Of a DNA stretch of 64,000 nucleotides, positions 23,784-32,540 are shown one piece after another. Below the pieces are notes generated by a model. It worked only from the letters and a program-made list of their open reading frames with translations, did no database searches and was not told the DNA's origin. Each line of letters starts with the position of its first letter. The first letter of the stretch is position 1. Source of the DNA: Roseovarius indicus (GTDB lineage: Bacteria > Pseudomonadota > Alphaproteobacteria > Rhodobacterales > Rhodobacteraceae); contig NZ_CP031601.1 of NCBI RefSeq assembly GCF_008728195.1, forward strand, positions 1 to 64,000, given 5' to 3'. Made by a program: the position numbers and the translations under genes.

Positions 23784-25766
23784 ATGACCACAAGCTTTGC
23801 CCCTCTCACCGTCGCCATCAGCGATCTCACTGCGCATCCCGCCAATGTGCGCAGCAACTCTTCGGAAACCTACGACCCCGAGAACATCGCCCATCTGAAA
23901 GCCAGCATCGCTGTTCTGGGTCTCCTGCAGCCGCTCCTGGTCCAGAAGCTCGACGGCAAATACGCTGTCCTCGCCGGTGGCCGACGCCATGCAGCCCTGA
24001 AGGAGCTGGTCGCCGACAAGGCCGCGAAGGGGTTCACCGCGAAGACCAAGGTCGACTGCCGCCTTGTGCCGGAGAAGTGCGACGTCACCACGGCGCTGTC
24101 GCTCGCCGAGAACATCACCCAGGCACCGATGAACGCAATCGACGAGTTCGAGGCTTTCGCGCGGATGATGGAGGTCGATGGCCAGACGCCTGAGACCATC
24201 GCAATGACTTTCGGCACGACCGTTGCCGCCGTGAAAGGCCGGTTGCGCTACGGGCTGATCCACCCCGATATCCGCGCCGCGGCCCGGGCGAAGACGATCA
24301 CGCTCGACACGATGAAGGCCTTTGCCGAGCACCCGAGCCAGGAGGTTCAGCGCGAGGTCTACGAGGCGCTCACCAAGGAAGACAGCTATCTGCAGGCCTA
24401 TACCGTCCGGCAAGCGCTCAAATCCCGCGGCGTGCAGGTCAGCGACGATATCGGAGCCTTCGTGCGCGCGGACTACGAGGCCCTCGGCGGTGCTGTCGCG
24501 GCTGACCTTCTGGAAGAGCATTCCGTGCTCGAGGATGCAGCACTGGTCGAGACCATCTTGCTCGAGAAGCTCGGTGCCGCTGCCGAAGAGGCCCGTATGA
24601 GGCTGGGCTTCGCCTGGGCCGATGCGATGGTGCGCTATGATTACGCGACCATGGCCGACTATGGCCGCGTCTATCCCGGCCCGATCGTGCCGGATGCATC
24701 CGCCCAGAAGCGCATCGATGAGATCACTGCCGAGCTTGATAAACTGCAGCTCCAGATGGAGGATGAGGGGCTCGAGGACGGTGCCTACAATGCCCTTTAC
24801 GAGCGCGTGGACGCTCTGGAAGAGGAAGCCCGCGATCTGCAGGAGGCTTACAGCACCGAGGACCTCGCGCGGTCCGGGGTGATCGCGTCGTGGCAGGGTG
24901 GGCAGATCACGCTCCATGTTGGTCTCGTCCGCCCGGAAGACACCGTGAAAGAGGAGGGCGCGCGCGGCTCTTCGGCTAGCCCGACCGGGGAAGAGGCCCC
25001 GGACGCCGGCGAAATCACCTATCCAGCCTCACTGGCCGAGGACCTCAAGACCGAGCGGGCCATGGCCCTTGGCGCCGCGATGGCGCTGCATCCGGAAGCC
25101 ACGCTCGATCTGACGCTCTTCAAGCTGGTGAGCGACGTTCTGGCCAGCGGCATGAGTGTCACGCAGGCGATCAAGATCGATGCCCGCAAGGAATACCGCA
25201 ACCACGCCAAGATGGACGAGATTGACGAGACCTCCCTCGCGCAGGTGGCCGCGGCGCATGATGTGCTGGACCTCTCGTGGCTCGATGATACCCGCCCGCC
25301 CGCCGATCAGTTCGCGGCGTTTCGCGCGCTGGAGGCCGGCGAGAAGGCCAAGCTCGTGGCCTATGCCACGGCCAGCACCACGCAGTCCTGCTTCGCGCGG
25401 GACCGCCAGCGCGACAGCCTGATGCATGCGTTCGAGATCGAGATCATGCCCGATATCCGCGCGCATTGGACGCCGAACGCGGCGCTCTTCAATCGCTTCA
25501 AAAAGGCATGGCTCCTGAAGATCCTCGGCGAGGATCTGGGTCTGGCCCAGGAGGCGGTGACGCTGGCCTCGTCGAGCAAGAAGGAGATCGTGGCCTTCTG
25601 CGACAAGCTCTTTGCAGAGCCGTTCGCCACACTCACGGACGCGCAGCGCGCTGCCGTAGCCGCCTGGTGCCCGCCGATGATGCAGACCGCCGGTGTCGTC
25701 TGTGATGAGGCGGAGCCCGCCTCGGAATCTCCCGAGCCTGACAGCGAGGTCGCGCAAGCGGCCTGA
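23784..25766 (+). CDS. Large ParB-like partition/nuclease-domain protein
   Basis: A 660-residue protein with an N-terminal ParB/sulfiredoxin-type domain (residues 15-110: HPANVRSN, LGLLQPLLVQK, VLAGGRRHAALKEL, SLAENITQAPMNAIDEFEAF) and a KorB-like helix-turn-helix (about 125-160). A long C-terminal region of unknown fold follows, with a coiled-coil-like stretch near 305-355. It is much longer than chromosomal ParB and has no ParA beside it, so a role in plasmid gene control or DNA processing is as likely as partition. It is the intact relative of the decayed gene at 1354-3114. Confidence 0.85.
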   Translation: MTTSFAPLTVAISDLTAHPANVRSNSSETYDPENIAHLKASIAVLGLLQPLLVQKLDGKYAVLAGGRRHAALKELVADKAAKGFTAKTKVDCRLVPEKCDVTTALSLAENITQAPMNAIDEFEAFARMMEVDGQTPETIAMTFGTTVAAVKGRLRYGLIHPDIRAAARAKTITLDTMKAFAEHPSQEVQREVYEALTKEDSYLQAYTVRQALKSRGVQVSDDIGAFVRADYEALGGAVAADLLEEHSVLEDAALVETILLEKLGAAAEEARMRLGFAWADAMVRYDYATMADYGRVYPGPIVPDASAQKRIDEITAELDKLQLQMEDEGLEDGAYNALYERVDALEEEARDLQEAYSTEDLARSGVIASWQGGQITLHVGLVRPEDTVKEEGARGSSASPTGEEAPDAGEITYPASLAEDLKTERAMALGAAMALHPEATLDLTLFKLVSDVLASGMSVTQAIKIDARKEYRNHAKMDEIDETSLAQVAAAHDVLDLSWLDDTRPPADQFAAFRALEAGEKAKLVAYATASTTQSCFARDRQRDSLMHAFEIEIMPDIRAHWTPNAALFNRFKKAWLLKILGEDLGLAQEAVTLASSSKKEIVAFCDKLFAEPFATLTDAQRAAVAAWCPPMMQTAGVVCDEAEPASESPEPDSEVAQAA

Positions 25767-25775
25767 GTCCTCACG

Positions 25776-25807
25776 CGACCCGCGCGAGGCATTTCCCGCG
25801 CGGGTCG
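25776..25807. terminator. GC-rich hairpin after the ParB-like gene
   Basis: An 11-bp perfect stem (25776-25786 with 25797-25807) around a 10-base loop, without a T run. Confidence 0.45.
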
Positions 25808-25838
25808 ACCCTCCCACACCCAACCGAAAGACATCCCC

Positions 25839-26432
25839 ATGGCTATTCTCAAGTTCTCTGCGTCCGCTGTTGCGGCACAGATCGCCCATGCGCGCGCCTG
25901 CAAGACCTTCCTGCCCAACTGGAACGGGCCCGTGGACAGGCCCGCCCTGATCCTGATCGTCGGCAATGGTGTGCATCTGCGCTCAAACGGCATCGATGGC
26001 ACGACCACCCGTATCGTCACCACCGAACAGGCAGATCCCTCCTTCGCCTTCGCCGACGGCATGAACCCGTTTCGGGATACCGACTGGATGGCGCAGCGCC
26101 GCATGGCGTTTCGCGATCTGACCGGCCAGTTCTACACCGACATCCTGGATGACGTGCAGGTGCTCATCGACCGGGGGCGGGGGGCGATCCGGCTCGCCAC
26201 CGATGGCCACAGCATCCGCGTCTTCGTACGCCGGGCCTCGGATTATCTCATCGGCGGGACCTACGAGGTGCCCTCGGGCCTCGGCGGCACCTTCCGGGTC
26301 ATCCTCAAGGATGCCTGCGATACCTTCGCGATCGTGCAGAACTGCGGCAATTGCGAGGATTTCGACGCCATGCAGCCCTACCGCGTGCCGCTCGATGCGC
26401 TGATGGAAATCGATGACCGGAGGGCGGCGTAA
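25839..26432 (+). CDS. Hypothetical plasmid protein
   Basis: A 197-residue protein of no recognised function. It has no signal peptide or membrane segment; the sequence is mixed alpha/beta with a C-terminal pair of Cys (VQNCGNCEDFD). The ATG follows AAAGACATCCCC. It is a regular neighbour of ParB-like and DUF6927-like genes in Rhodobacterales accessory modules, as far as I recall. Confidence 0.7.
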   Translation: MAILKFSASAVAAQIAHARACKTFLPNWNGPVDRPALILIVGNGVHLRSNGIDGTTTRIVTTEQADPSFAFADGMNPFRDTDWMAQRRMAFRDLTGQFYTDILDDVQVLIDRGRGAIRLATDGHSIRVFVRRASDYLIGGTYEVPSGLGGTFRVILKDACDTFAIVQNCGNCEDFDAMQPYRVPLDALMEIDDRRAA

Positions 26433-26534
26433 CGCGCCCTTTCTCAAACAAGCATCGCCAATACCCTGCCAGGCCTGCGGCCCTCTCGGGACATTGACGA
26501 CAACAATTTCCCCAATGAGAGAAAGGACTCTGAG

Positions 26535-27188
26535 ATGGGATGGCTCTTCTATACCGATCGCCGCGTCCAGACCTACGCGGATGAGAAAGCGGAGATTGCC
26601 CGGCTCTGCACCTTCGAGAGCGACAGGCGCAAGACGGAACTGGTCAAAGCCTGCAAGGTGGGTTCGACTTGGTACGCGGCGGCAAAGGTCACAAGTATCG
26701 ATGGCTCGCCGGTCGAGGACACGACCTATGTGACCGATGCGGATGGCTCCATCACGTTCGGTGCTGTCTTCCTCACCCGATACGATGACGGCTGCTGGGG
26801 CTACAAGGACATGGAGGAAAGTGCTGGCCCGAACGAGTCTCGTGCTCCCCTTGGGCTGATCGAGCTCCTCTCCGACCTGAAAGACCCGGACAGCTATGCC
26901 CATGCCTGGCGCCAGCGCTGCCAGGACTGGGCTGCGATCCCGGACTACGAGGAAGGCGACAAGATCAGGCTCGCAGCACCTGTGACGCTCACCGATGGCA
27001 GTACCTGCCAGATTGTCACCGCGACCCACTACAGGCGCGGGCGGCAAAAGCGCCGCTGCTACCGCATCGAGGAAACTGGTGGGCTCGTACGCCTGTCGAA
27101 GGCCTCGCTTGCGGGTTCGGAGCTGCTCAGCTCCGCGAAAGGTGCGGCTAGCCCGGTGCTGGCGGAGTTCCTGGCGGGGCGAAATTAG
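26535..27188 (+). CDS. DUF6927-like hypothetical protein
   Basis: A 217-residue protein beginning MGWLFYTDRRVQTYADEKAE, the N-terminal pattern of the DUF6927 family as I recall it. The middle holds a conserved-looking strand-rich part (VTDADGSITFGAVFL) and the end is basic. Function unknown. Good ribosome-binding sequence (AGAAAGGACTCTGAG). It ends the left half of the accessory module, just before the toxin-antitoxin pair. Confidence 0.65.
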   Translation: MGWLFYTDRRVQTYADEKAEIARLCTFESDRRKTELVKACKVGSTWYAAAKVTSIDGSPVEDTTYVTDADGSITFGAVFLTRYDDGCWGYKDMEESAGPNESRAPLGLIELLSDLKDPDSYAHAWRQRCQDWAAIPDYEEGDKIRLAAPVTLTDGSTCQIVTATHYRRGRQKRRCYRIEETGGLVRLSKASLAGSELLSSAKGAASPVLAEFLAGRN

Positions 27189-27245
27189 GTCCTGCGCCGG
27201 ACGGTTCATCGACCTGCCCGGCGACAGCAGATCCTGCGGCTTGTC

Positions 27246-27275
27246 TTGACAAGGCAATGCAAATGCATTACCTAT
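27246..27275 (+). promoter_or_regulatory. Promoter and operator of the toxin-antitoxin operon
   Basis: A consensus -35 (TTGACA, 27246-27251) is followed at the right distance by a -10-like TACCTAT (27269-27275). Between them is an inverted repeat, AATGCAAATGCATT (27256-27269), well placed for autorepression by the antitoxin. Confidence 0.6.
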
Positions 27276-27312
27276 CGCGGGCAGCAAAGACCCTTTTCTT
27301 CAGGAGACTGCC

Positions 27313-27639
27313 ATGACAGCCCTCGCACAAGATGTCTCGAAACTCACGGATCGGTATCAGACGACCGTGCCGGCGGGTGTGCGCAAACAGCTCAAGCTGG
27401 GCAAGGGCGACCAGATTCGTTACTGCACCGAGCCGAGTGGCAGGGTCTATATCGAGCCCGTGCGCAGCGACGAGGAAGATCCCGTGCTCGGAGCCTTTCT
27501 CGATTTTGTCGAGGCCGATATCAAGGCGCATCCGGACCGCATTCGGGCGTTCGATGGGGCTTTGCATGACCGTCTTGCAGCACTGGTCGGAGACGTTGAC
27601 GTCGATCTCGATGCGCCGCTATCGCTCGAGGATGAATGA
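27313..27639 (+). CDS. prlF: PrlF-type antitoxin
   Basis: A 108-residue antitoxin with an N-terminal swapped-hairpin AbrB-type DNA-binding domain (LTDRYQTTVPAGVRKQLKLGKGDQIRY) and an acidic C-terminal half (DEEDPVLGAFLDFVEADIK) that would wrap the toxin. It neutralises the YhaV RNase encoded immediately downstream (ATGA overlap) and probably represses its own promoter through the repeat at 27256-27269. The pair likely stabilises the plasmid. Confidence 0.9.
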   Translation: MTALAQDVSKLTDRYQTTVPAGVRKQLKLGKGDQIRYCTEPSGRVYIEPVRSDEEDPVLGAFLDFVEADIKAHPDRIRAFDGALHDRLAALVGDVDVDLDAPLSLEDE

Positions 27640-28154
27640 CCGGCGATAGCGTGCCAGTCCAAGCGCCCCTTGTCGTAAACGGATGGTCGATTTATGCGCA
27701 TCCGCTCTTTCTGGACCAGATCGAAGGGCTGATCGAGGAAGTCGAGGCGCGTAAGGCACGCGATCCTAAGACCTGGCGCAAGAAAAACCCGACGAAACGG
27801 CTGGCCGCCATCTTCAAGCTGGTCACCGAGGCCATACCGGCAGATCCGGGTGCCGCCGCCTTCCGGCAAGGCGGCACACTCGGCGATCACCGCAAGCACT
27901 GGTTCCGGGCGAAATTCTTCCAGCAGTATCGGCTGTTCTATCGGTTCAACAGCGATGCAAAGGTCATCGTGGTGGCCTGGGTGAACGACGACAAGACCCT
28001 GCGCGCCTACGGCAGCAAGACGGATGCCTATGCGACGTTCAAAGGGATGTTGGAAGATGGCAATCCACCTGACAATTTCGACGCGCTCTTGAAAGAAGCT
28101 GCAGCGGCGGGCAAGCGGTTCGAAACTTCCCTTGAAGCGGTGCCCGATCGGTAA
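27636..28154 (+). CDS. yhaV: YhaV-family toxin (RNase)
   Basis: A 172-residue RelE-superfamily toxin of the YhaV type: LVVNGWSIYAHPLFLDQIE at the N-terminus, LGDHRKHWFRAKFFQQYRLFYRF in the core and VVAWVNDDKTLRAYGSKTDAY toward the end. YhaV cleaves mRNA; the basic core residues match the family. It forms a two-gene operon with the PrlF antitoxin. Confidence 0.92.
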   Translation: MTGDSVPVQAPLVVNGWSIYAHPLFLDQIEGLIEEVEARKARDPKTWRKKNPTKRLAAIFKLVTEAIPADPGAAAFRQGGTLGDHRKHWFRAKFFQQYRLFYRFNSDAKVIVVAWVNDDKTLRAYGSKTDAYATFKGMLEDGNPPDNFDALLKEAAAAGKRFETSLEAVPDR

Positions 28155-28710
28155 GTGGGGTCGAATGCTGGAAGGGGCAGAATCCTACGCTGAGGCTGTC
28201 CGTAAAGAGGTCGTTCTGCCCTACAATCTCCCGTCACCCTTGAGCCGAGTGAAATAAGCGACATTGGTGTGTCATATGGCTGGTACGATGAAATTCTCAG
28301 AAGTCCCTCCCTATCCGTACACCAGCCGTTCGCTGCATCGTGTACGAACTGGTAAGATGCGGACATTTCGGACTTACGCAGATGCGGCTTTTGCTGACGC
28401 AGCATCCGTTCGCAATTGCCGAACATGCTTCGTCGCGTTGTTGATCATGTCGCCAAACCCGTCATTGAGCTTGGCCCATACGGTCATCATCCGAACCGAG
28501 CATTCGCTACACCAAGCGGGAACCTGAGGGGAGCGGTCGGCCTGGTCTTGCTGGTCCGATAAAGTCCTCGTCGCGGTTGACCAATAGCTTCGTGGATTTC
28601 TTGGTCGGATGTAACCCTTCGCTCCGTGGCCGCTATGACAGCGGGGTATGAGCCGGAGGGGCGATTGAATTGGAATGAAGTGACAGGACGTAGCACTGGA
28701 TGTTCACAAC
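28155..28710. other. Gene-free stretch with a possible old transposon end
   Basis: No credible gene was seen in this 556-bp stretch between yhaV and the Tn3-family transposon; reading frames here are short and lack family resemblance. At 28157 the sequence GGGGTCGAATGCTGG, followed by GGCAGAAT at 28176-28183, resembles the start and the inner GCAGAAT part of the Tn3-family repeat at 28711, so it may be a relic end of a related element. Confidence 0.4.
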
Positions 28711-28748
28711 GGGGTCGAGTCCGGCTGAGTGCAGAATAGGGCGCTAAG
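28711..28748 (+). repeat. Left 38-bp terminal inverted repeat
   Basis: Matches the complement of 37210-37247 except for one base (C instead of T at repeat position 34). Preceded by ACAAC. Confidence 0.95.
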
Positions 28749-28872
28749 GGTTTTTAGCCCGGATTGCCAGCATAATGACCCTTCGCCGCGCCGTACACGA
28801 AGTGGTAAGACCGGACTCTGCTGCAGCTCGCAGCAGGCTGCCGAAGATCCGCTTTTCCCGGGTGACTGTGAC

Positions 28873-29691
28873 TTACTGGAATCGTTTCCGTAGCATGTTG
28901 CTGAGTGCGTCAACGATTGTCACGGTGGCCAAGATGACGATCAGAACGGCCGACACCTGGGGATAGTCCAGCAGGCGCAGCGATCCGACGAGTTCGGTTC
29001 CGATCCCGCCTGCACCAACCATTCCCATGACGGTCGAGGCGCGGAAATTGTATTCCCACCGATACATTGTGACGTCAGCGAATTGCGGGAAGACCTGGGG
29101 CATTACACCATGGGAGATAACTTGAAGAGACGTGGCGCCAGAGGCTTCGGCGGCTTCGATGGGCGCGGGATGCGCGTGTTCGATGGCTTCGGCGAAGAAC
29201 TTGCCGACCATGCCAATCGAATGCAGGCCCAGGGCCAGCACGCCCGGCAGCATTCCAAAGCCAACGGCGGCAACGAAGATGATGCCCATGATGAGTTCGG
29301 GGATGGAGCGTAGCGTGTTCAGCACGAGGCGCGCAGCCTGATAGGCCCATTTGTTCGGTGTCGTGTTCCGTGCCGCAAGAAAGCCGAGCGGGACCGACAG
29401 GACGACGGCCAGTGCGGTGCCGGCCACCGACATGGCGAGCGTTTCGATCATTGGCTCGACCCATTGACGCCAGCGGGTGAAATCGGGCGGCACCATTTCG
29501 GCGAAGAGCGTGCCGATAGCGGGCAGACCGTCGGCCAGCCGCCCGCCATCGAGCATTCCGGTCAGCCAGAGACAGAGGACAATGATCGCCACGATGCCTC
29601 CGATCTGGAGAAGGAGACGCCGCCGCCCTTTGCGATCCGCCGCAAGAATGGTGTCGGCGGTTTGGGGCGTATTGGTCTGGGCAAGGGTCAT
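28873..29691 (-). CDS. ptxC: Phosphite ABC transporter permease
   Basis: A 272-residue PhnE/PtxC-type permease (start at MTLAQTNTPQ, after GAGGAGACGCC). It has an N-terminal membrane helix (about 28-47), a cluster of further helices, and the permease loop EAAEASGATSLQVISHGVMPQVFP that contacts the ATPase (EAA motif). It ends with TVTIVDALSNMLRKRF, typical of the family. It forms the membrane channel of a phosphite (or phosphonate) importer with the binding protein and ATPase encoded just upstream on the same strand; the adjacent dehydrogenase identifies phosphite as the likely substrate. Confidence 0.92.
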   Translation of the reverse strand: MTLAQTNTPQTADTILAADRKGRRRLLLQIGGIVAIIVLCLWLTGMLDGGRLADGLPAIGTLFAEMVPPDFTRWRQWVEPMIETLAMSVAGTALAVVLSVPLGFLAARNTTPNKWAYQAARLVLNTLRSIPELIMGIIFVAAVGFGMLPGVLALGLHSIGMVGKFFAEAIEHAHPAPIEAAEASGATSLQVISHGVMPQVFPQFADVTMYRWEYNFRASTVMGMVGAGGIGTELVGSLRLLDYPQVSAVLIVILATVTIVDALSNMLRKRFQ

Positions 29692-29713
29692 CGCGGCGTC
29701 TCCTCTTTTGGGA

Positions 29714-30589
29714 TCAGTCGGTTTGCAGATTGCTGCGGATATCGCGGATGATGTCGTAATCGGCATCCGTGATCGCGGCGAAACCGTCCGCCTTGAATGG
29801 GCCAAGAACCGCATCGCCGACCTCGGTGCCGGGTTCAAGATCAAGAAAGGCGTTGCGGATGCTGTCCTGCAGCTCCTGCGTCATGTCGGTGCGCATGACC
29901 CATGGGTACTGCGGAATATCGGCGGAATATCCCAGGATCACCAGATTGTCGGGGTTCACCGTGCCGCGCTCGACGAGGCGTTCAAAGATTGGACGGCTCA
30001 GGCCACCGACCTGGGCGTTGCCAAGTTCGACGTTGCGGGCCACGGCGTCATGGGCGCCGGTGAAGTTTTCGTTATAATCCTCGCCAGTCGCGACGTCTTC
30101 AAGCAGCATCGTGTATTTCGGGGCGAAGTGGCTTGATGTCGATGCCTGATCGCCAAAGGCGACGTCCACGCCGGACCCTTCGATATCTGCGATGGAACTG
30201 ATGCCCGCCTCCGCGTTAGCGATGAGGACTGCCTGATAGGTCGTGCTGCCACCGCTGATACGGGCCGCGAAGGGCTCGATATCTAGGTCGCTGCCGTCCA
30301 TGCGATCCTTTGCGATCGTATAGGAAGCGGGGCCGAAATAGGCGACGTCGATGCGGCCAAACCGCATGGCTTCAATCATCGATGAATAGTCGGTTGTGAC
30401 GATCAGATCGATGTCTCTGCCGAGCGTCTCTTCGAGATGCGCGGCAAGAGGTTCGTTGTCCTGGATCACGGTCGCCGCGTTTTCGTCGGGCAGAAGTGCC
30501 ACGCGCAACGTATCAGGATCATGGTCACCGGCGGCGAAGGCGGCGCCAGCCAGCAGAGTCGCGGCGATGGCGTAGGTGGTCGATTTCAT
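29714..30589 (-). CDS. ptxB: Phosphite-binding periplasmic protein
   Basis: A 291-residue PhnD/PtxB-type substrate-binding protein with a signal peptide (MKSTTYAIAATLLAGAAFA). Family motifs seen: TLRVALLPDENA, TTDYSSMIEAMRFGRIDVAYFGPASY, and DVAFGDQASTSSHFAPKY with GAHDAVARNVELGNAQVGGL. The start at 30589 follows a GGAG sequence; 22 bases separate the stop from ptxC. It would deliver phosphite to the ptxC/ptxA transporter. Confidence 0.93.
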   Translation of the reverse strand: MKSTTYAIAATLLAGAAFAAGDHDPDTLRVALLPDENAATVIQDNEPLAAHLEETLGRDIDLIVTTDYSSMIEAMRFGRIDVAYFGPASYTIAKDRMDGSDLDIEPFAARISGGSTTYQAVLIANAEAGISSIADIEGSGVDVAFGDQASTSSHFAPKYTMLLEDVATGEDYNENFTGAHDAVARNVELGNAQVGGLSRPIFERLVERGTVNPDNLVILGYSADIPQYPWVMRTDMTQELQDSIRNAFLDLEPGTEVGDAVLGPFKADGFAAITDADYDIIRDIRSNLQTD

Positions 30590-30614
30590 CTTTGGGTCTC
30601 CTATGATGATGAAC

Positions 30615-31445
30615 TCAAGTCGCATCCTGCCCGGTCGATCCATAGATCTGGGTCAGGACAGTTTCGGAAAGCTGTGTGGGCGGGCCGTCGAAGACGATCT
30701 GCCCACCGGCGAGGCCGATGATCCGGTCCGCAAAAGCCTTGGCGTAATCGAGCTGGTGCAGACTGACGATCACCGGAATGCGGTCTTCCTTGCAGATCGA
30801 GCGCAGGACGTTCAGCACGCGCTCGGATGAGGCCGGATCGAGCGACGCTACAGGCTCGTCGGCGAGGATCATCTTCGGCTCTTGAGCCAGCGCACGCGCG
30901 ATGCCGACGCGCTGCTGCTGGCCACCCGAGAGGCTGTCGCAGCGCGTCAGCGCTTTTTCGAAAAGGCCCACGCGTGTCAGGCACTCAAGGGCCAGCCGTC
31001 GTTCCTCTTCCGAGAAACCAACAAGGGTGCGCCAGAAGGAATGCCGCCCAAGCCGGGACAAGAGGACATTGTGCATTGCCCCCATCCGGCCGATAAGCTG
31101 GTGTTGCTGGAAGATCATCGCCGTATCGCGGCGATGCGCCCGGATGGATTGAGTCGCATCCAGCGTTCCGATCTCCCGTGACAGGACCGCCCCGGATGTG
31201 GGCCGCACGAGCAGATTCAAGGTGCGCAGCAAAGTGGATTTGCCCGCGCCTGAAGGACCCAGCAACACCGTCAATTCGCCGTCTTCGAAATCAACGGTCG
31301 TCGGCTGCAATGCGACCGTGCCGTTCGGATAGATCACTTCGACCTGGTCCAGGCACAGGATTGGTGCCGCATCCGTCTTCGTATCGCTCCGATCAAAAGC
31401 CATCTGCTGCTGTCCCATATCGACCGATTCCCCTTCGTCACCCAT
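30615..31445 (-). CDS. ptxA: Phosphite ABC transporter ATPase
   Basis: A 276-residue PhnC/PtxA-type ATPase: Walker A GPSGAGKST, signature LSGGQQQRVGIARAL, Walker B KMILADEPVASLDP and switch His in VIVSLHQLDYA. It powers import by ptxBC and leads the minus-strand operon ptxA-ptxB-ptxC. An internal ATG at 31418, preceded by AAGGGGA, may be the true start. Transcribed divergently from ptxD. Confidence 0.93.
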   Translation of the reverse strand: MGDEGESVDMGQQQMAFDRSDTKTDAAPILCLDQVEVIYPNGTVALQPTTVDFEDGELTVLLGPSGAGKSTLLRTLNLLVRPTSGAVLSREIGTLDATQSIRAHRRDTAMIFQQHQLIGRMGAMHNVLLSRLGRHSFWRTLVGFSEEERRLALECLTRVGLFEKALTRCDSLSGGQQQRVGIARALAQEPKMILADEPVASLDPASSERVLNVLRSICKEDRIPVIVSLHQLDYAKAFADRIIGLAGGQIVFDGPPTQLSETVLTQIYGSTGQDAT

Positions 31446-31536
31446 TCTGCTACGCGATCAAAGCAACAGAATTATTACATATTGCGATTACCCTCTTGCC
31501 TTGATAGCAATGCGAAAAAAGGAAGGGATGACCTCA
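31446..31536. promoter_or_regulatory. Divergent promoter region of the phosphite genes
   Basis: This AT-rich 91-bp spacer between ptxA and ptxD must hold both promoters. ATTGC at 31481-31485 and its complement GCAAT at 31507-31511 make an interrupted inverted repeat suitable for a LysR-type regulator; the ptxE-type gene downstream is the candidate. Exact -35 and -10 elements could not be fixed. Confidence 0.4.
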
Positions 31537-32535
31537 ATGCGCGAAAAAATCATTGTGCCGAACTGGATCGAGGACGAGACACTGGCCACCCTACGGATGG
31601 TCGGCGAGGTCATTTCGAATGACAGCACAGAGCCGTTATCGTTCGAACGGCTGAAAGAGGTTTGTGCGGACGCAACTGCACTGATGGCCTTCATGACGGA
31701 AGCGGTGGACCGCGCATTTCTCGAAGCCTGCCCGCATCTGAAGATCGTGGCGGGGGCACTGAAAGGCTTTGACAACATTGATGTCACTGCCTGCACGGAT
31801 CATGGCGTGTTGGTCACGATCGTGCCCGATCTGCTGACCGAACCGACGGCGGAACTCACGCTTGGGCTGATGATCGCTCTGACCCGGAACATGCGGGACG
31901 GCGATACGCACATGCGGACGGGCACCTACGCTGGATGGCGCGCGCGCTTTTACGGGGGCACGTTGCAGGGCGCTGTGGTCGGCGTCATCGGCGCGGGGGC
32001 TGTCGGGCGCGAAACACTGCGACTGCTATCCGGCTTTCGGGGAACGCGGCTTTATCACGATGTGACGCCACTGGATCCGACAACCGAGAAAGCGCTGAGC
32101 GCGCGCAAGGCTGCGCTGGACGAAATCGTGGCCACATCGGATTTCGTTGTTCTGGCGGTTCCTTTGACCGAGGCGACGCTTGGGATGGTCGATGCCGCAT
32201 TTATCTCCCGCATGAAACCAGGGGCCTGCCTGATAAATCCTGCGCGCGGCAGCCTGGTCAATGAAGCCGACGTCGCATCCGCGCTCGAAACCGGCCATCT
32301 GGGTGGATACGCTGCCGACACCTATGAGATGGAAGACTGGGCCAGGCCCGACCGTCCACAGCACGTCCACCCCGCCCTGTTGGCTTCGGAGAAAACCGTT
32401 CTGACACCGCATATCGGATCGGCTGTGGTTGAGGTGCGGCGCGCCATCGCAGCCTCGGCGGCGGACAGCATTATCACAACGCTCAAAGGCGACCTACCCG
32501 AGACAGCGCTGAACCCCCAAGTCCTGAAAGGATAA
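31537..32535 (+). CDS. ptxD: Phosphite dehydrogenase (NAD-dependent)
   Basis: A 332-residue D-2-hydroxyacid-dehydrogenase-family enzyme that oxidises phosphite to phosphate with reduction of NAD+. It closely follows the known PtxD pattern: LMAFM, GALKGFDN, PDLLTEPTAEL, nucleotide loop GVIGAGAVGRETL, YAADTYEMEDWARPDRP and TPHIGSAV; catalytic Arg, Glu and His positions fall in NPARGS, the EMEDWA region and TPHIGS. The start at 31537 lies 9 bases after GGAAGGG; upstream ATGs at 31510 and 31528 are less well placed. The ptxE-type regulator gene follows within 5 bases. Confidence 0.95.
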   Translation: MREKIIVPNWIEDETLATLRMVGEVISNDSTEPLSFERLKEVCADATALMAFMTEAVDRAFLEACPHLKIVAGALKGFDNIDVTACTDHGVLVTIVPDLLTEPTAELTLGLMIALTRNMRDGDTHMRTGTYAGWRARFYGGTLQGAVVGVIGAGAVGRETLRLLSGFRGTRLYHDVTPLDPTTEKALSARKAALDEIVATSDFVVLAVPLTEATLGMVDAAFISRMKPGACLINPARGSLVNEADVASALETGHLGGYAADTYEMEDWARPDRPQHVHPALLASEKTVLTPHIGSAVVEVRRAIAASAADSIITTLKGDLPETALNPQVLKG

Positions 32536-32540
32536 GTGTG

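Noticed and set aside
28264..28527. An 87-residue plus-strand frame between yhaV and the transposon
   Set aside because: No recognisable domain and no good start context; the stretch more likely holds transposon debris.
31537..32535. Annotating the dehydrogenase only as a generic D-2-hydroxyacid dehydrogenase
   Set aside because: GALKGFDN, PDLLTEPTAEL and EMEDWARPDRP together with ptxABC and a LysR gene identify phosphite dehydrogenase.
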